Source: Candidatus Methylomirabilota bacterium
GTDB taxonomy: Bacteria; Methylomirabilota; Methylomirabilia; Rokubacteriales; CSP1-6
Direction of reading: 5' to 3'
Length of the DNA: 64,000 nucleotides
Assembly (NCBI GenBank): GCA_035315345.1
Contig: DATFYA010000215.1
Location: forward strand, 28,195 to 92,194
This document shows positions 23,507-33,096 of the stretch, piece after piece. The notes beneath the pieces were generated by a model, which saw only the letters and a program-made list of their open reading frames with translations, was not told the DNA's origin and searched no databases. A program made the translations under genes and the position numbers. Every line of letters starts with the position of its first letter. The stretch's first letter is position 1.

Positions 23507-25234
23507 CTACGGCCGGCGCGCCCGCAGCCGCGCGGTCTCCTCGGTCAGGATCGCGCCGGTGCCCTCGTCGACGGCGACGCCGTACTCGCGCCGCGCGTAC
23601 GCGGCGGTGATCTTCTCCTCCATCACGTCGCGCCGCACGCGCTCCGGGTCGCGCTCGAAGGGATCGCCCCAGCCGCCCGCGCCGGCCAGCTCGTGACGGA
23701 ACACGTCGCCGCGCCGCACGGTCAGCGTGCACTTGGCGGGCAGGTCGCGCGGCTCGGCGCCCGGGTTCAGGACGTTGCGCGACGGCGTGCCCGGGCGCCC
23801 ACCCGCGAGGCCGTAGGGCACGTGCGCCCGCCGGTCGGTGCGCAGCTGCAGCGTGCCCTCCGCCTCGAGGAAGCGATACTGCCGCTCGAGGGCCAGCCCG
23901 CCGCGGAACTTGCCGGGGCCGCCGGTGTCGGGCAGGTAGCCGTAGCGCTCGATCATCAGCGGATACTCGGACTCGATGATCTCCACCGGGTTGTTGGAGA
24001 AGTTCACCACCGAGCTGCTGCACGCGTCGACGCCGTCCTTCGTCGGCCGGCCGCCCCACGAGCCGAAGAGGAACTCGAGGAAGACGAAGGGTCGGCGCTC
24101 GACGTCGTAGCCGCCGAAGCTGATGCCGGTGTCGCCGCCCATCTCGCACGCGAACACCCGGTCGGGCGCGATCTGGGCCAACGCCCCGAAGACCGTATTG
24201 GCCATGCGAAAGCCGGTGAGCCCGCGGGCGGCCACCGCGGCCGGCATCACCGGGTTCACCACCGTGCCCGCAGGCGCGATCACCTCGATCGGACGGAAGT
24301 AGCCCTCGTTGTTGGGCGGGGTGCCGCCGACGAGGTGCCGCACGCACGCGTACACCGCTGACTTCGTGAAGGGCAGCGGCGAGTTGATCGCGCCCTTGAC
24401 CTGGGGCGCCGAGCCGGTGAAGTCGGCGATGAGCCGGTCGCCCGTCACGGTGACCGTCACCGTGATCGGGATCGGGTCGGGATCGATGCCGTCGTCGTCC
24501 ATCCAGTCCGTGAACGTGTAGCGGCCGTCCGGCATCGCGGTGATCGCGTGGCGGGCCAGCCGCTCGGCCTGGTCGAGCAGCGCGGTGGTGCAGGCCGCGA
24601 AGCGATCGGGCCCGTACTGCTCGGCCAGCTTGAGATAGCCGCGCTCGCCGGTGAGGCAGGCGGCCACCTGGGAGCGCACGTCGCCCAGCACCTGCCGCGG
24701 CACGCGCACGTTGCGGTCGATCAGCTCGAACACCGCGTCCACCGGCTTGCCCGCCGCGTAGAGGCGCAGCGGCGGGATGCGGAGGCCCTCCTGGAAGATC
24801 TCGGTGGCGTCGCAGCCGTTGCCGCCCGCGGTCTTGCCGCCCACGTCGAGCTGGTGCCCGATGCTGGCCGACCAGCCGACCAGGCGGCCCCCGGCCAGGA
24901 TGGGCTTGAAGATGTAGAAGTCGGGCAGGTGGGTGCCGCCCTCGTAGGGGTCGTTCAGGATGAACACGTCGCCGGGGGCGAGGCCCGCGCCGAACTTGCG
25001 GCGCACCTGGGCCATCGCGTCGGGAATGGAGCCCAGGTGGAGGGGCAGGGTCAGGCCCTGGGCGATGAGATGCCCCTCGGCGTCGCAGAGGGCGCAGGAC
25101 ATGTCCATCGCGTTCTTGAGGTTGTTGGAGTACGCGGTGCGCACGAGCGCGATGGCCATCTCGTCCACGATCGCGTCCAGGCCGTTCTTGACCAGCTCGA
25201 GGAGGATCGGGTCGCTCAGATCGCGCGTGGTCAT
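23507..25234 (-). CDS. Hydantoinase B/oxoprolinase-type subunit
   Basis: The 575-residue protein has the HyuB signature: 'DPILLELVKNGLDAIVDEM', 'RTAYSNNLKNAMDMSCALCD', 'GDVFILNDPYEGGTHLPD', 'GWSASIGHQLDVGGKTAGG' and the C-terminal 'GPGKFRGGLALERQY'. With HyuA it forms an ATP-dependent enzyme opening hydantoin, 5-oxoproline or N-methylhydantoin rings, or carboxylating ketones as in acetone or acetophenone carboxylase. It overlaps HyuA by four bases (ATGA) and is the last gene of the seven-gene Liv/hydantoinase operon. Confidence 0.9.
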   Translation of the reverse strand: MTTRDLSDPILLELVKNGLDAIVDEMAIALVRTAYSNNLKNAMDMSCALCDAEGHLIAQGLTLPLHLGSIPDAMAQVRRKFGAGLAPGDVFILNDPYEGGTHLPDFYIFKPILAGGRLVGWSASIGHQLDVGGKTAGGNGCDATEIFQEGLRIPPLRLYAAGKPVDAVFELIDRNVRVPRQVLGDVRSQVAACLTGERGYLKLAEQYGPDRFAACTTALLDQAERLARHAITAMPDGRYTFTDWMDDDGIDPDPIPITVTVTVTGDRLIADFTGSAPQVKGAINSPLPFTKSAVYACVRHLVGGTPPNNEGYFRPIEVIAPAGTVVNPVMPAAVAARGLTGFRMANTVFGALAQIAPDRVFACEMGGDTGISFGGYDVERRPFVFLEFLFGSWGGRPTKDGVDACSSSVVNFSNNPVEIIESEYPLMIERYGYLPDTGGPGKFRGGLALERQYRFLEAEGTLQLRTDRRAHVPYGLAGGRPGTPSRNVLNPGAEPRDLPAKCTLTVRRGDVFRHELAGAGGWGDPFERDPERVRRDVMEEKITAAYARREYGVAVDEGTGAILTEETARLRARRP

Positions 25235-27309
25235 GCCGGGCCTCCGGTCGCGATGACGATGTTGCCGTGGGGATCGAGGCGCGCGGTGCAGCCCGGCGGC
25301 ACCAGCGTGGTGGCGTCGTACTCGTCGACCAGCAGCGGGCCCGGACGCGGGGCCGCGTCGAGCGCGGCGCGCGCGACCACGGGCGTGGCGATCGTGCCGT
25401 GGGCCGGGCCGAAGTAGGCCGCGCGGTCGCCCGGGCGCCCGGCGCGGCCCTCCCCGAGCCGGATCGGGGGGCGGTCGGCCGGCCGCAGCACCCGGGCGGT
25501 GAGCCGCAGGTTGACGATCTGGACGGGATCGCCCTCGGCCTGGTGGCCGTAGGTGCGCTCGTGCTCGCGCCCGAAGTCGACGGCCAGCGTGCGCAGCGCC
25601 TCGTCGGTCCACGCGGGCGGCAGCGGCACGGTCAGCTCGAAGGACTGGCCCTGGTACTTGAGGTCGATCGAGCGGCTGATCTCGACCGCGGCCCGGCTGC
25701 CTTCCGCGCGCAGCAGGGCCTCGGCCTCCTGCTCCATCTCCGCGACCGCCGCGCCGATCTCCGACGGCTTGGTGCCGAACAGCGGGCGGAGGAACGTGCG
25801 CACCAGGTGATGCTCGACCTCGGCCTCGAGCAGCCCCAGCGCGCTGAAGACGCCGGGGGCCGGCGGCACCAGGATCGTGCCGATCTCCAGCGAGCGCGCC
25901 ATCTCGGCCGCGAACAGCGGGCCGTTGCCGCCGAAGGCCACCAGGGTGAACTCGCGCGGATCGCGCCCGCGCTCGATGGTGACCGCGCGCACCGCGCGGG
26001 CCATGCCCGCGCAGCCGAGCAGGTAGACCCCGTGCGCCGCGTCCGCCGCGTCGATGCCGAGGCGCGCGGCGACCTGCTCGGCGAGCGCGCGCCGCGCCTT
26101 GCCCGCGTCCAGCCGGAGGCCGCTCGGCAGCCGCTCGGGGTGGAGGTAGCCGAGCGTGACGTTGGCGTCGGTCAGCGTGACCTCGGTCCCGCCCTGGTCG
26201 TAGCAGACCGGGCCCGGCAGCGCCCCCGCGCTGCGCGGGCCCACGTGCAGCGCGCCCGCGCCGTCGACGGACACGATGCTGCCGCCGCCGGCGCCCACCT
26301 CGGCGATGTCGATCGCGGGCACCCGCAGGAGAAAGCCGCCGCCCTTGTTGAGCCGGCTGCCCTGCGACATGGTCCCGCCGATCTCGAACTCGCCGGTGCG
26401 CTTGATCTCGTAGCCCTCGATGATCGAGGCCTTCGCGGTGGTCCCGCCCATGTCGATGCTGAGCGCGTTGGGGGCGCCGATGGCGCGGGCCAGCGCGGCA
26501 GTCGCGATGACGCCGGCGGCTGGGCCCGACTCGATCACGTGCACCGGGCGCTGCCGTCCGCCCTCGGCGGTCATGACGCCGCCGTTGGACTGCATGATCA
26601 GCAGCGGGGCCCGGGCGTCGAGCGCGCGCAGCTCGCCCTCGAGCGAGGCCAGGTAGCGGCCCATCACCGGCATCACGTAGGCGTTGGTGACCGCGGTGCT
26701 GGTGCGCTCGAACTCGCGCATCTCGGGCAGGATCTCCGAGGAGAGCGTGAGCGCCACGTGCGGGGCGCGCGCCCGGATCATCGCGCCCACCGCGGCCTCG
26801 TGGGCCGGGTTGGCGTAGGCGTGCAGGAAGCACACCGCGATCGACTCCACCCCCTCGGCGAGCAGGCGGTCGATGGCGGCGGCCGCGCCGTCGTGGTCGA
26901 GCGGCGTCACCACCTCGCCGCGGTGGTTCATGCGCTCGCGGATCTCGCGCCGCCACCGGCGCGGCACCAGCGGCGACGGGCGCTCGAAGTCGAGGTCGTA
27001 GAGCCGCGAGAGCCGCAGGCGGCCGATCTCGAGCAGATCGCGGAAGCCCTCGGTGGTGAGCAGGCCCGCGCGCGCCCCGCGGCGCTCGAGGATCGCGTTG
27101 GTGGCCACCGTGGTGCCGTGGATGATCTCGCCGATGTCGGCGGCCGCGATGCCCGCCTGGTCGGCCAGCTCGCGGAGGCCCGCGATGATGGCCTGGGCGT
27201 AGTTCGTGGTGGTGGAGAGCACCTTGCACGTGCGCGCCACGCCGTCGGGCGCCACCAGGACCAGATCGGTGAAGGTGCCGCCCACGTCGACTCCCAGCCG
27301 ATAGCTCAT
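25231..27309 (-). CDS. Hydantoinase A/oxoprolinase-type subunit
   Basis: The 692-residue protein starts 'MSYRLGVDVGGTFTDLVLV', the HyuA N-terminal phosphate-binding strand. 'EIIHGTTVATNAILERRGARAGLLTT' follows, then the second ASKHA-like motif 'SIDMGGTTAKASIIEGYEI' and 'EVGAGGGSIVSVDGAGALHVGPRSAG'. These are the ATP-binding elements of the family. It overlaps both HyuB and the LivM gene by four bases. Coupling to a Liv importer suggests that the importer's substrate, a cyclic amide or related compound, is the enzyme's substrate. Confidence 0.92.
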   Translation of the reverse strand: MSYRLGVDVGGTFTDLVLVAPDGVARTCKVLSTTTNYAQAIIAGLRELADQAGIAAADIGEIIHGTTVATNAILERRGARAGLLTTEGFRDLLEIGRLRLSRLYDLDFERPSPLVPRRWRREIRERMNHRGEVVTPLDHDGAAAAIDRLLAEGVESIAVCFLHAYANPAHEAAVGAMIRARAPHVALTLSSEILPEMREFERTSTAVTNAYVMPVMGRYLASLEGELRALDARAPLLIMQSNGGVMTAEGGRQRPVHVIESGPAAGVIATAALARAIGAPNALSIDMGGTTAKASIIEGYEIKRTGEFEIGGTMSQGSRLNKGGGFLLRVPAIDIAEVGAGGGSIVSVDGAGALHVGPRSAGALPGPVCYDQGGTEVTLTDANVTLGYLHPERLPSGLRLDAGKARRALAEQVAARLGIDAADAAHGVYLLGCAGMARAVRAVTIERGRDPREFTLVAFGGNGPLFAAEMARSLEIGTILVPPAPGVFSALGLLEAEVEHHLVRTFLRPLFGTKPSEIGAAVAEMEQEAEALLRAEGSRAAVEISRSIDLKYQGQSFELTVPLPPAWTDEALRTLAVDFGREHERTYGHQAEGDPVQIVNLRLTARVLRPADRPPIRLGEGRAGRPGDRAAYFGPAHGTIATPVVARAALDAAPRPGPLLVDEYDATTLVPPGCTARLDPHGNIVIATGGPA

Positions 27310-28256
27310 GCCGATCTCCCGAGGCCCGCCAGCCCGCGCGGAACGAAGATGACGAAGACCACGATCACGAAGCCCACCGCGATCAGGTTGTACACGACGC
27401 CGACGAAGCGCAAGCCCTCGTAGAGGCCGTAGAGGAGCAGCGCGCCCAGCACGGGCCCCCAGAGCGTGCCGAGGCCGCCGAACACCGCCATGCCGATGAC
27501 CAGCGACGTCGTGGCCGCGCCGGCCACCACCGGGCTCACCAGCTGCACGTAGTAGGCGTAGAGGCCGCCGGCGAGCCCCGCGAAGCCCGAGCTGAGCGCG
27601 AAGGCCAGCAGCTTGTAGCGCGTGGTGTCGATGCCGAGGGTCTGGGCCAGCACCTCGTCCTCGCGGATGGCCCGGAAGGCCTGGCCCGCGGTGGTCCGCT
27701 CGCAGACCGCGTACATGATGCCCACGGCGACGGCCACGATCGCGGCCACCAGCAGGTACATGGCCTGGCGGTGGGAGAGCGCGCCGTCGGGCAGGCCCGG
27801 GAAGCTCCGGAAGTCGTGGATGCCGAACGGTCCGCCGGTCAGGGCCAGCCAGTTGGTGGCGACGAGCCGGATGATCTCGGCGAGCCCGAGGGTCACCAGC
27901 GCGAGATAGTGGCCGCGCAGCCGCAGCGCGGGGAAGCCGGTCAGGAGGCCGACCGCGGCGGCGATCGCGGCGCCCAGCGGCAGGCCGAGCCACGGCGAGA
28001 CGTCGGCGTGCTTGGTGGCGGCGGCGGCCGCGTAGGCCCCGAGGGCGAAGAAGCCGGCGTGGCCGAACGAGATCTGCCCGGCGTAGCCGCTGAGCAGATC
28101 CCAGCTGGCCGCGAGCAGCGCCCAGATCGCGGCCTGCGTCGCGATGGTGAGCACGAAGGGGTGCGGCAGCAGCGCGGGCAGCAGGGCCAGGGCGGCGGCC
28201 GCCACGAGGGCCAGGCGCGCGCGGCCGGTCATGGCGCGCGGCGGCTCATCGCGCAT
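27306..28256 (-). CDS. Liv-type ABC permease LivM (cluster 2)
   Basis: The 316-residue protein has about nine membrane helices and the motif 'DLLSGYAGQISFGHAGFFALGAY'. The cytoplasmic coupling region is 'AFRAIREDEVLAQTLGIDTTRYK'. The start at 28256 overlaps LivH by 11 bases; an internal Met (residue 9) could also serve. It overlaps the HyuA start by four bases. Confidence 0.9.
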   Translation of the reverse strand: MRDEPPRAMTGRARLALVAAAALALLPALLPHPFVLTIATQAAIWALLAASWDLLSGYAGQISFGHAGFFALGAYAAAAATKHADVSPWLGLPLGAAIAAAVGLLTGFPALRLRGHYLALVTLGLAEIIRLVATNWLALTGGPFGIHDFRSFPGLPDGALSHRQAMYLLVAAIVAVAVGIMYAVCERTTAGQAFRAIREDEVLAQTLGIDTTRYKLLAFALSSGFAGLAGGLYAYYVQLVSPVVAGAATTSLVIGMAVFGGLGTLWGPVLGALLLYGLYEGLRFVGVVYNLIAVGFVIVVFVIFVPRGLAGLGRSA

Positions 28257-29130
28257 CGCCCCGGCCGAAGAGGCCGCGCGGCCGGATCAGGAGCATGACG
28301 ATCATCACCGCGAACGCGATGAGGCTCTGCCACTGCGACGGGATCACCATCACCGAGAGCGACTCCGCCACCGAGACCAGGAAGCTCGCGACCAGCGCCC
28401 CCGCCGGATTGCCCATGCCGCCCAGGATGGTGATGGCGAAGGCCTTGATGGTGAGCGGGAAGCCCACCGCCGGGTAGACGGTGAAGAGCGGGGCCATGAG
28501 CGCGCCGCCCACGCCGGCCAGCGACACGCCGAGGGCCAGGGTCAGCGCGAAGATGCGCGGCAGGTCGATGCCCATCGCCTGGGCCGCGTCGGGATTGAGC
28601 GACACCGCGCGCACCGCCAGCCCCTGGGGATGCCAGCGCAGGAACGCGAAGAGCGCGGTGAGCAGGGCGGCGGCCACGCCCAGCACGAGCAGCCGCTGGT
28701 GGCTCACCGCGGTGACCCCGAGATCGAGGATGCCGCTCACCTGGGGCGGCACGCGCAGGTAGTCGCCGCCCGCGATCGCGAGCAGGCTCGACTGGAGAAA
28801 GGTCGAGAGGCCGAGCGTGAGCACCAGGTAGAGCGGTCCCGGCGGCCGGCCGCCCAGCCGGCGCTTGAGCGGGGCGATCAGCAGCGGGTAGACCGCGAGG
28901 CCGAGCAGGAACGTGCCGACCGCGGCGCCCAGCACGCCCAGCGCGCCGGGCAGGTGCAGCAGCACGACCGCCGCGAAGGCCAGGTAGCCGCCGATCGCGA
29001 AGAACTCGCCGTGCGCCACGTTGATGACGTCGAGCACGCCGAAGATCAGGCTGAGGCCGACCGCGAACAGCGCGTAGAGGCCGCCCAGCACCAGGCCCTG
29101 GATCAGGAACTCGAGGAGGGACTCGAGCAT
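28246..29130 (-). CDS. Liv-type ABC permease LivH (cluster 2)
   Basis: The 294-residue protein begins 'MLESLLEFLIQGLVLGGLYALFAVGLSLIFGVLDVINVAHGEF', in short the standard first helices of LivH ('GLYALFAVGLSLIFG'), and has 'ITILGGMGNPAGALVASFLV' near the C terminus. The ATG shares one base with the LivF stop (TGATG). Confidence 0.9.
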   Translation of the reverse strand: MLESLLEFLIQGLVLGGLYALFAVGLSLIFGVLDVINVAHGEFFAIGGYLAFAAVVLLHLPGALGVLGAAVGTFLLGLAVYPLLIAPLKRRLGGRPPGPLYLVLTLGLSTFLQSSLLAIAGGDYLRVPPQVSGILDLGVTAVSHQRLLVLGVAAALLTALFAFLRWHPQGLAVRAVSLNPDAAQAMGIDLPRIFALTLALGVSLAGVGGALMAPLFTVYPAVGFPLTIKAFAITILGGMGNPAGALVASFLVSVAESLSVMVIPSQWQSLIAFAVMIVMLLIRPRGLFGRGDAR

Positions 29131-29849
29131 CAGGCCGGCTCGCCCTCGTCTTCGCCCAGATAGAGCCGGCGGATGCGGTCGGAGCCGCGCAGCTCGGCGG
29201 GGGTGCCGTCGAAGGCGTTGCGCCCGAGATCCAGCACGAACACGCGGTGGGCCACCGCCAGGATCGCCTCGACGTTCTGCTCCACGATCAGCATGGCGAG
29301 CCCGTCCCGGTTCAGCCCCACCAGCGTGGCGTAGATGTCGTCGATGAAGCGCGGGGCCAGCGCGGCCGACGGCTCGTCGAGCAGGAGCAGGCGCGGCTTC
29401 ACGATCAGGGCGCGGGCGATGGCGAGCAGCCGTTGCTCGCCCCCCGAGAGCGCGCCGGCCGGCTGGCGCCGGCGCTCCCGGAAGAGGGGGAAGCGCGCGT
29501 AGACCTCCTCGATGGCCCGCCGCTTCGCCGCCCGCGAGATCGTGTAGCCCCCGAGCACGAGGTTGTCGTGCACCGTCATCTCCGCGAAGAGGCCGCCGGC
29601 CTGGGCGAGGTAGCCGACGCCCCGGCGCATGATCTCGTCGGGCCGGCGGCCGCCGATCTCGCGGCCGTCGAGGACCACGCGGCCGGCCCACGGGCGGAGG
29701 TAGCCGAACGCGGTCTTGAGCAGGGTGGACTTGCCCGCCCCGTTGGGGCCGATGATGCCGACGATCGCGCCGTCGGGGACGTCGAGCGACGCGGACTGGA
29801 GGATCTCGAGCTTGCCGTAGCCGCCTCGCACGCCCTCAAGCGCGAGCAT
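29130..29849 (-). CDS. Liv-type ABC ATPase LivF (cluster 2)
   Basis: The 239-residue ATPase has Walker A 'GPNGAGKS' near residue 35, signature 'LSGGEQRLLAIARAL', Walker B 'RLLLLDEPSAALAP' and 'IVEQNV' in place of the switch His, as usual for LivF. The start at 29849 overlaps the 3' end of LivG by 14 bases. Downstream it is joined to LivH by TGATG. Confidence 0.92.
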   Translation of the reverse strand: MLALEGVRGGYGKLEILQSASLDVPDGAIVGIIGPNGAGKSTLLKTAFGYLRPWAGRVVLDGREIGGRRPDEIMRRGVGYLAQAGGLFAEMTVHDNLVLGGYTISRAAKRRAIEEVYARFPLFRERRRQPAGALSGGEQRLLAIARALIVKPRLLLLDEPSAALAPRFIDDIYATLVGLNRDGLAMLIVEQNVEAILAVAHRVFVLDLGRNAFDGTPAELRGSDRIRRLYLGEDEGEPA

Positions 29850-30591
29850 CGGGGCCTCCGCGCTCGGCGCGCCCGAGGAGGGCCGCGATGACGCGCGGGT
29901 CGGCGCGGATCGCGTCGGGCGGGCCCTCGGCGATCTTCTCGCCGTGGTCCATCACCACGATCTTGTCGCAGAGCCCCATCACGAACGGCATGTGGTGCTC
30001 GATGATCAGGAGCGTACGGCCGCGGGCGCGCATGTCGGCGAGGGTCTCGCCGATCTGGCGGCGGACCACCGGGTGCACGCCGGCGAGGGGCTCGTCCAGC
30101 AGCAGGAACGCGGGGTCGATCACCAGGTTCATGGCCAGCTCGAGCAGCCGCTGCTGGCCGATGGAGAGGCGGCCCGCGGGCGCGTCGGCGAGCCGCGCGA
30201 GGCCCAGGCGCTCGAGCCACTCCCGCCCGCGCGGCTCCCAGCCGCGGAGCCGCCGCCCCATCGCGGCGATCGCGAGGTTCTCGCGCACCGGCAGGTCGCG
30301 GAAGATCTTCACGGACTGGAAGGTGCGCCCGACGCCGCGGCGGGCGATCTCGTGGGTGGCGAGGCCATCGATGCGCTCGCCGTCGAGGCGGATCGCGCCC
30401 TCGTCGGGGCGCAGCAGCCCGGTCACCAGGTTGAAGATGGTGCTCTTGCCCGAGCCGTTGGGCCCGATGAGGCCGACCACCGAGCCGGGCGCGATCTCGA
30501 ACGAGCAGGCGGAAACGGCGCGGAGGCCGCCGAACCGCTTGCCGAGGCCGGCGAGGGCGAGCTTCGGGGGCGCCGCTACTTCTTGTCCCAC
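29836..30591 (-). CDS. Liv-type ABC ATPase LivG (cluster 2)
   Basis: The protein is 251 residues from GTG 30591. Walker A is 'GPNGSGKS', signature 'LSIGQQRLLELAMNL', Walker B 'FLLLDEPLAGVHP' and the switch His lies in 'IIEHHM'. The GTG is chosen because it is the only usual start codon that keeps the first beta strand ('KLALAGLGKRFGGL'). It lies inside the last codons of the binding protein gene (16-base overlap). Confidence 0.88.
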   Translation of the reverse strand: MGQEVAAPPKLALAGLGKRFGGLRAVSACSFEIAPGSVVGLIGPNGSGKSTIFNLVTGLLRPDEGAIRLDGERIDGLATHEIARRGVGRTFQSVKIFRDLPVRENLAIAAMGRRLRGWEPRGREWLERLGLARLADAPAGRLSIGQQRLLELAMNLVIDPAFLLLDEPLAGVHPVVRRQIGETLADMRARGRTLLIIEHHMPFVMGLCDKIVVMDHGEKIAEGPPDAIRADPRVIAALLGRAERGGPDARA

Positions 30592-31805
30592 GCGTACGGC
30601 GGCGCCGGCACGAACTTGCCGCCGGAGGCCGCCGCGACCGACTCGGGATAGATCGGCACCTTCTTGCCGCCCTGGATCTGCACCACCACGGTCTGGATGG
30701 GCATGCGGTGCCCCTCGGCGAGCGGGGTGAACTTCCGGGTACCCCACGCGGTCACGAAGGTGCCGCTCTCCAGCGCGGCCTGGATCTTCTGCGGATCGAG
30801 GCTGCCCGCCTTCTGGATGGCCTCGAGCAGGACCAGGGTGGCGTCGTGGGCCTGGACCGCGAAGTTGGTGGGATCGGTCCCGGTCTTCTTCTTGTAGGCC
30901 GCCATCATCGGCTCGGACACTTCCGAGTACTTCGCGGGCCACCAGCGGTTGTTCACGATGGCGAGGTCCATCTGCTTGGCGTGCTGGTCCACGAAGGTCT
31001 GCGCGCTCACGGTGGCGCCCATGTGGGCGATGAGCGACGGCACCTTCAGCTCGAACCACTGGGTGAAGAGCACCGGCCCGCTCGAGCCGTAGATCTCGCC
31101 GATGGTGGCCTGGGCCCCCGACCGCTTGATCTTGGCCCACTGCGGGGTGAGGTCGGTAACCCCGCGGTCGACGAACTCGTCGGCGGCCACCTCCACGTCC
31201 TTGGCGTTGGCCCCGAACCACTCGCGGACGATTCGAGAGAAATCGCGACCGGCGTCGGTGTTCTCGTTGAGCAGCGCGATCCTCTTCGGCTTCACGTGCT
31301 GGGCCACCGCGGCGGCCACCGAGCGCGCGATGTCGTTGGCGGTGGGGCTCAGCTGGAAGGCGTACTGCATCTTGTTCTGGCTGATCTTGTCGCCGATCTT
31401 GAGCGACGCCGAGCAGCAGGTGACCACCGGGATGGAGGCCTTCTGGAACTCGTCCATCACCCGGATGAACACGTCGCTGGAGAGAAAGCCCATGCCCACG
31501 TTGATCTTGTCCACGGTGAGGGCGCGCGTGACCACGTTGAGCCCGACGTCGCCCTTGCCCTCGTCGTCGTAGAAGATGACGCGGACCTTCATCGGCTTGC
31601 CGCCCACCTGGAGCGTCGCCATGCGCTCGAGCGCGACGTCGGTGCCCGCCTTCATCTGCGCGCCCACGTCGGCGCTGATGCCCGAGATGGGCAGGAACGC
31701 GCCGAGCTTGACCTCGTCCTGGGCCACCGCCTCGAGCGGAACCGCGAGGAGCGCGGTGAGGCCGACCCAGATGAAGAGGAGCACGAGCGTCGCGGGCTTG
31801 CGCAT
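30576..31805 (-). CDS. Liv-type ABC transporter substrate-binding protein (cluster 2)
   Basis: The 409-residue precursor has a signal peptide (hydrophobic residues 7-24, cleavage near 'AVAQ-DEV') and a type 1 periplasmic-binding fold: 'VKLGAFLPISGISADVGAQ', 'VVTCCSASLKIGD' and 'KRIALLNENTDAGRDF'. GGAGG precedes the ATG at 31805. It heads the operon binding protein-LivG-LivF-LivH-LivM-HyuA-HyuB, every junction of which overlaps. A binding protein specific for a hydantoin-like or pyroglutamate-like compound is inferred from context only. Confidence 0.9.
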   Translation of the reverse strand: MRKPATLVLLFIWVGLTALLAVPLEAVAQDEVKLGAFLPISGISADVGAQMKAGTDVALERMATLQVGGKPMKVRVIFYDDEGKGDVGLNVVTRALTVDKINVGMGFLSSDVFIRVMDEFQKASIPVVTCCSASLKIGDKISQNKMQYAFQLSPTANDIARSVAAAVAQHVKPKRIALLNENTDAGRDFSRIVREWFGANAKDVEVAADEFVDRGVTDLTPQWAKIKRSGAQATIGEIYGSSGPVLFTQWFELKVPSLIAHMGATVSAQTFVDQHAKQMDLAIVNNRWWPAKYSEVSEPMMAAYKKKTGTDPTNFAVQAHDATLVLLEAIQKAGSLDPQKIQAALESGTFVTAWGTRKFTPLAEGHRMPIQTVVVQIQGGKKVPIYPESVAAASGGKFVPAPPYAWDKK

Positions 31806-31849
31806 GGTCACGCCTCCGGAGAGCGAGTGGGGGAACGCACGGTGGCCGG

Positions 31850-31858
31850 ATGATAGCA
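31850..31858 (-). promoter_or_regulatory. Extended -10 promoter of the Liv/hydantoinase operon
   Basis: On the minus strand the sequence reads TGCTATCAT, an extended -10 element with TATCAT close to consensus. A start about 7 bases downstream leaves a leader of near 38 bases that contains GGAGG before the ATG at 31805. It lies inside the 60-base gap after the putative glycosyltransferase gene. Confidence 0.5.
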
Positions 31859-31865
31859 CGCGGCG

Positions 31866-33092
31866 CTACGCGCGCCGGCCGACCGCGAGGCCCGCGTCCT
31901 CGGCCAGCTTGCCCAGCACCGTCTCGGCCTTGAACCAGCGCTCCGCGATCTCGCGCGCCGCGCGCGCGTGCCGCGCAGAGTCGGCGTCGATCGCCTCCAG
32001 CGCGGCCACGACGTCGTCGATGCCCGCGAACGCGAACAGGCCCTCGCCGGTGGGCACGAACTTGCCGAAGGCGGTGTCCTGGGTCACCACCGGCCGGCCG
32101 GCCGCGAGGTAGCACGCGCTCCGGTCGCTGAACCAGCCGCTGCGCAGCCGCACGTTCTGGTCCTTGGCCACCGTGAACTCGCCGCGCGAGCCGGTGATGT
32201 AGGCGCGATACGCCTCGAGGTCGTGGGAGAGCGGCAGCGCGTTGACGACGCGCCAGCCGTGTCTCCGCAGCAGATCCACCGCGTCCGCGTCCTCCTGATC
32301 GCGCGGGATCCACCCGCGCACGTCGTCACCGGCGCGGCCCCGGATCGCCAGGGCCAGCTCGAGCGGCTGCCGCGTCCGGCGCGGCAGGTCGATGACCTTG
32401 AGGAACTCGTGGTGCTTGCTCCACGTGTAGGTCTGGCCTTGCCACTGCACGTCCTTGCCCGCCTGCCGCCAGCTCGCCACCGTGGTGAAGCAGGGGCCGG
32501 GCGCCCCGGGCGCGGGCTGCCACCAGTCGAGCACGATGGGCGGCCGGGTCGGCCGGTAGGTGACGCGCGAGACCGGGACGCCGCAGTCCGGCTGCCCGAT
32601 GTTCTCGCCGTACGTGAAGTGGTGGGTGTGGGCGCTCAGCATGTCCACGTGGAAGGCGTTGCCCATCGCCACCTCGATCTGGGGCAGCACCGGATCGGTC
32701 TCGAGGTAGATGCGCACCGGCACGCGGCGATGCTCGTCGCGCAGGACGGTGGCCCCGGTGAGGTTCACCAGCGCGTCGGCCCGCCCGAGCAGCCGCTCGA
32801 GGCCGGCGGCGGAGCGGCCGAAGACGCGCCCGTCCGCGGCGCGGTAGGCCCAGCGGTCGGCGAGGCCGTGGCGCGCCATCACCGCGCCGATCGAGCCGAC
32901 CGCGTAGGAGGGATCGTCGCTGATCGTGTTCCGGTCGGGGTCGTAGGACCACTCGCCGGTATCTTCCACGTAGTGGACGTCGAAGCCGAGCCGGCGGAAG
33001 CCCTCGAGGTACTGCAGCGCCTGCCACGTCACCCCCGCCACCGGCATGCGGCCCATCATGCCGAGGACGACCAGCGTCGGTTCCGCGCCCAT
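31866..33092 (-). CDS. Putative GT-B-type glycosyltransferase, uncertain
   Basis: The 408-residue protein has two Rossmann-like halves. 'TLVVLGMMGRMPVAGVTWQALQYLEGFRRLG' in part ('GVTWQALQYLEGF') resembles a GT-B N-terminal loop. The second half has 'LPLSHDLEAYRAYITGSRGEFTVAK' and 'RSACYLAAGRPVVTQDTAFG', similar to the C-terminal donor-binding region of CgeB/YkvP-like glycosyltransferases ('Y-A-GRPVV'). Donor and acceptor are unknown. It lies 4 bases after the methyltransferase gene on the same strand, so both are likely co-expressed. Confidence 0.55.
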   Translation of the reverse strand: MGAEPTLVVLGMMGRMPVAGVTWQALQYLEGFRRLGFDVHYVEDTGEWSYDPDRNTISDDPSYAVGSIGAVMARHGLADRWAYRAADGRVFGRSAAGLERLLGRADALVNLTGATVLRDEHRRVPVRIYLETDPVLPQIEVAMGNAFHVDMLSAHTHHFTYGENIGQPDCGVPVSRVTYRPTRPPIVLDWWQPAPGAPGPCFTTVASWRQAGKDVQWQGQTYTWSKHHEFLKVIDLPRRTRQPLELALAIRGRAGDDVRGWIPRDQEDADAVDLLRRHGWRVVNALPLSHDLEAYRAYITGSRGEFTVAKDQNVRLRSGWFSDRSACYLAAGRPVVTQDTAFGKFVPTGEGLFAFAGIDDVVAALEAIDADSARHARAAREIAERWFKAETVLGKLAEDAGLAVGRRA

Positions 33093-33096
33093 GGCC

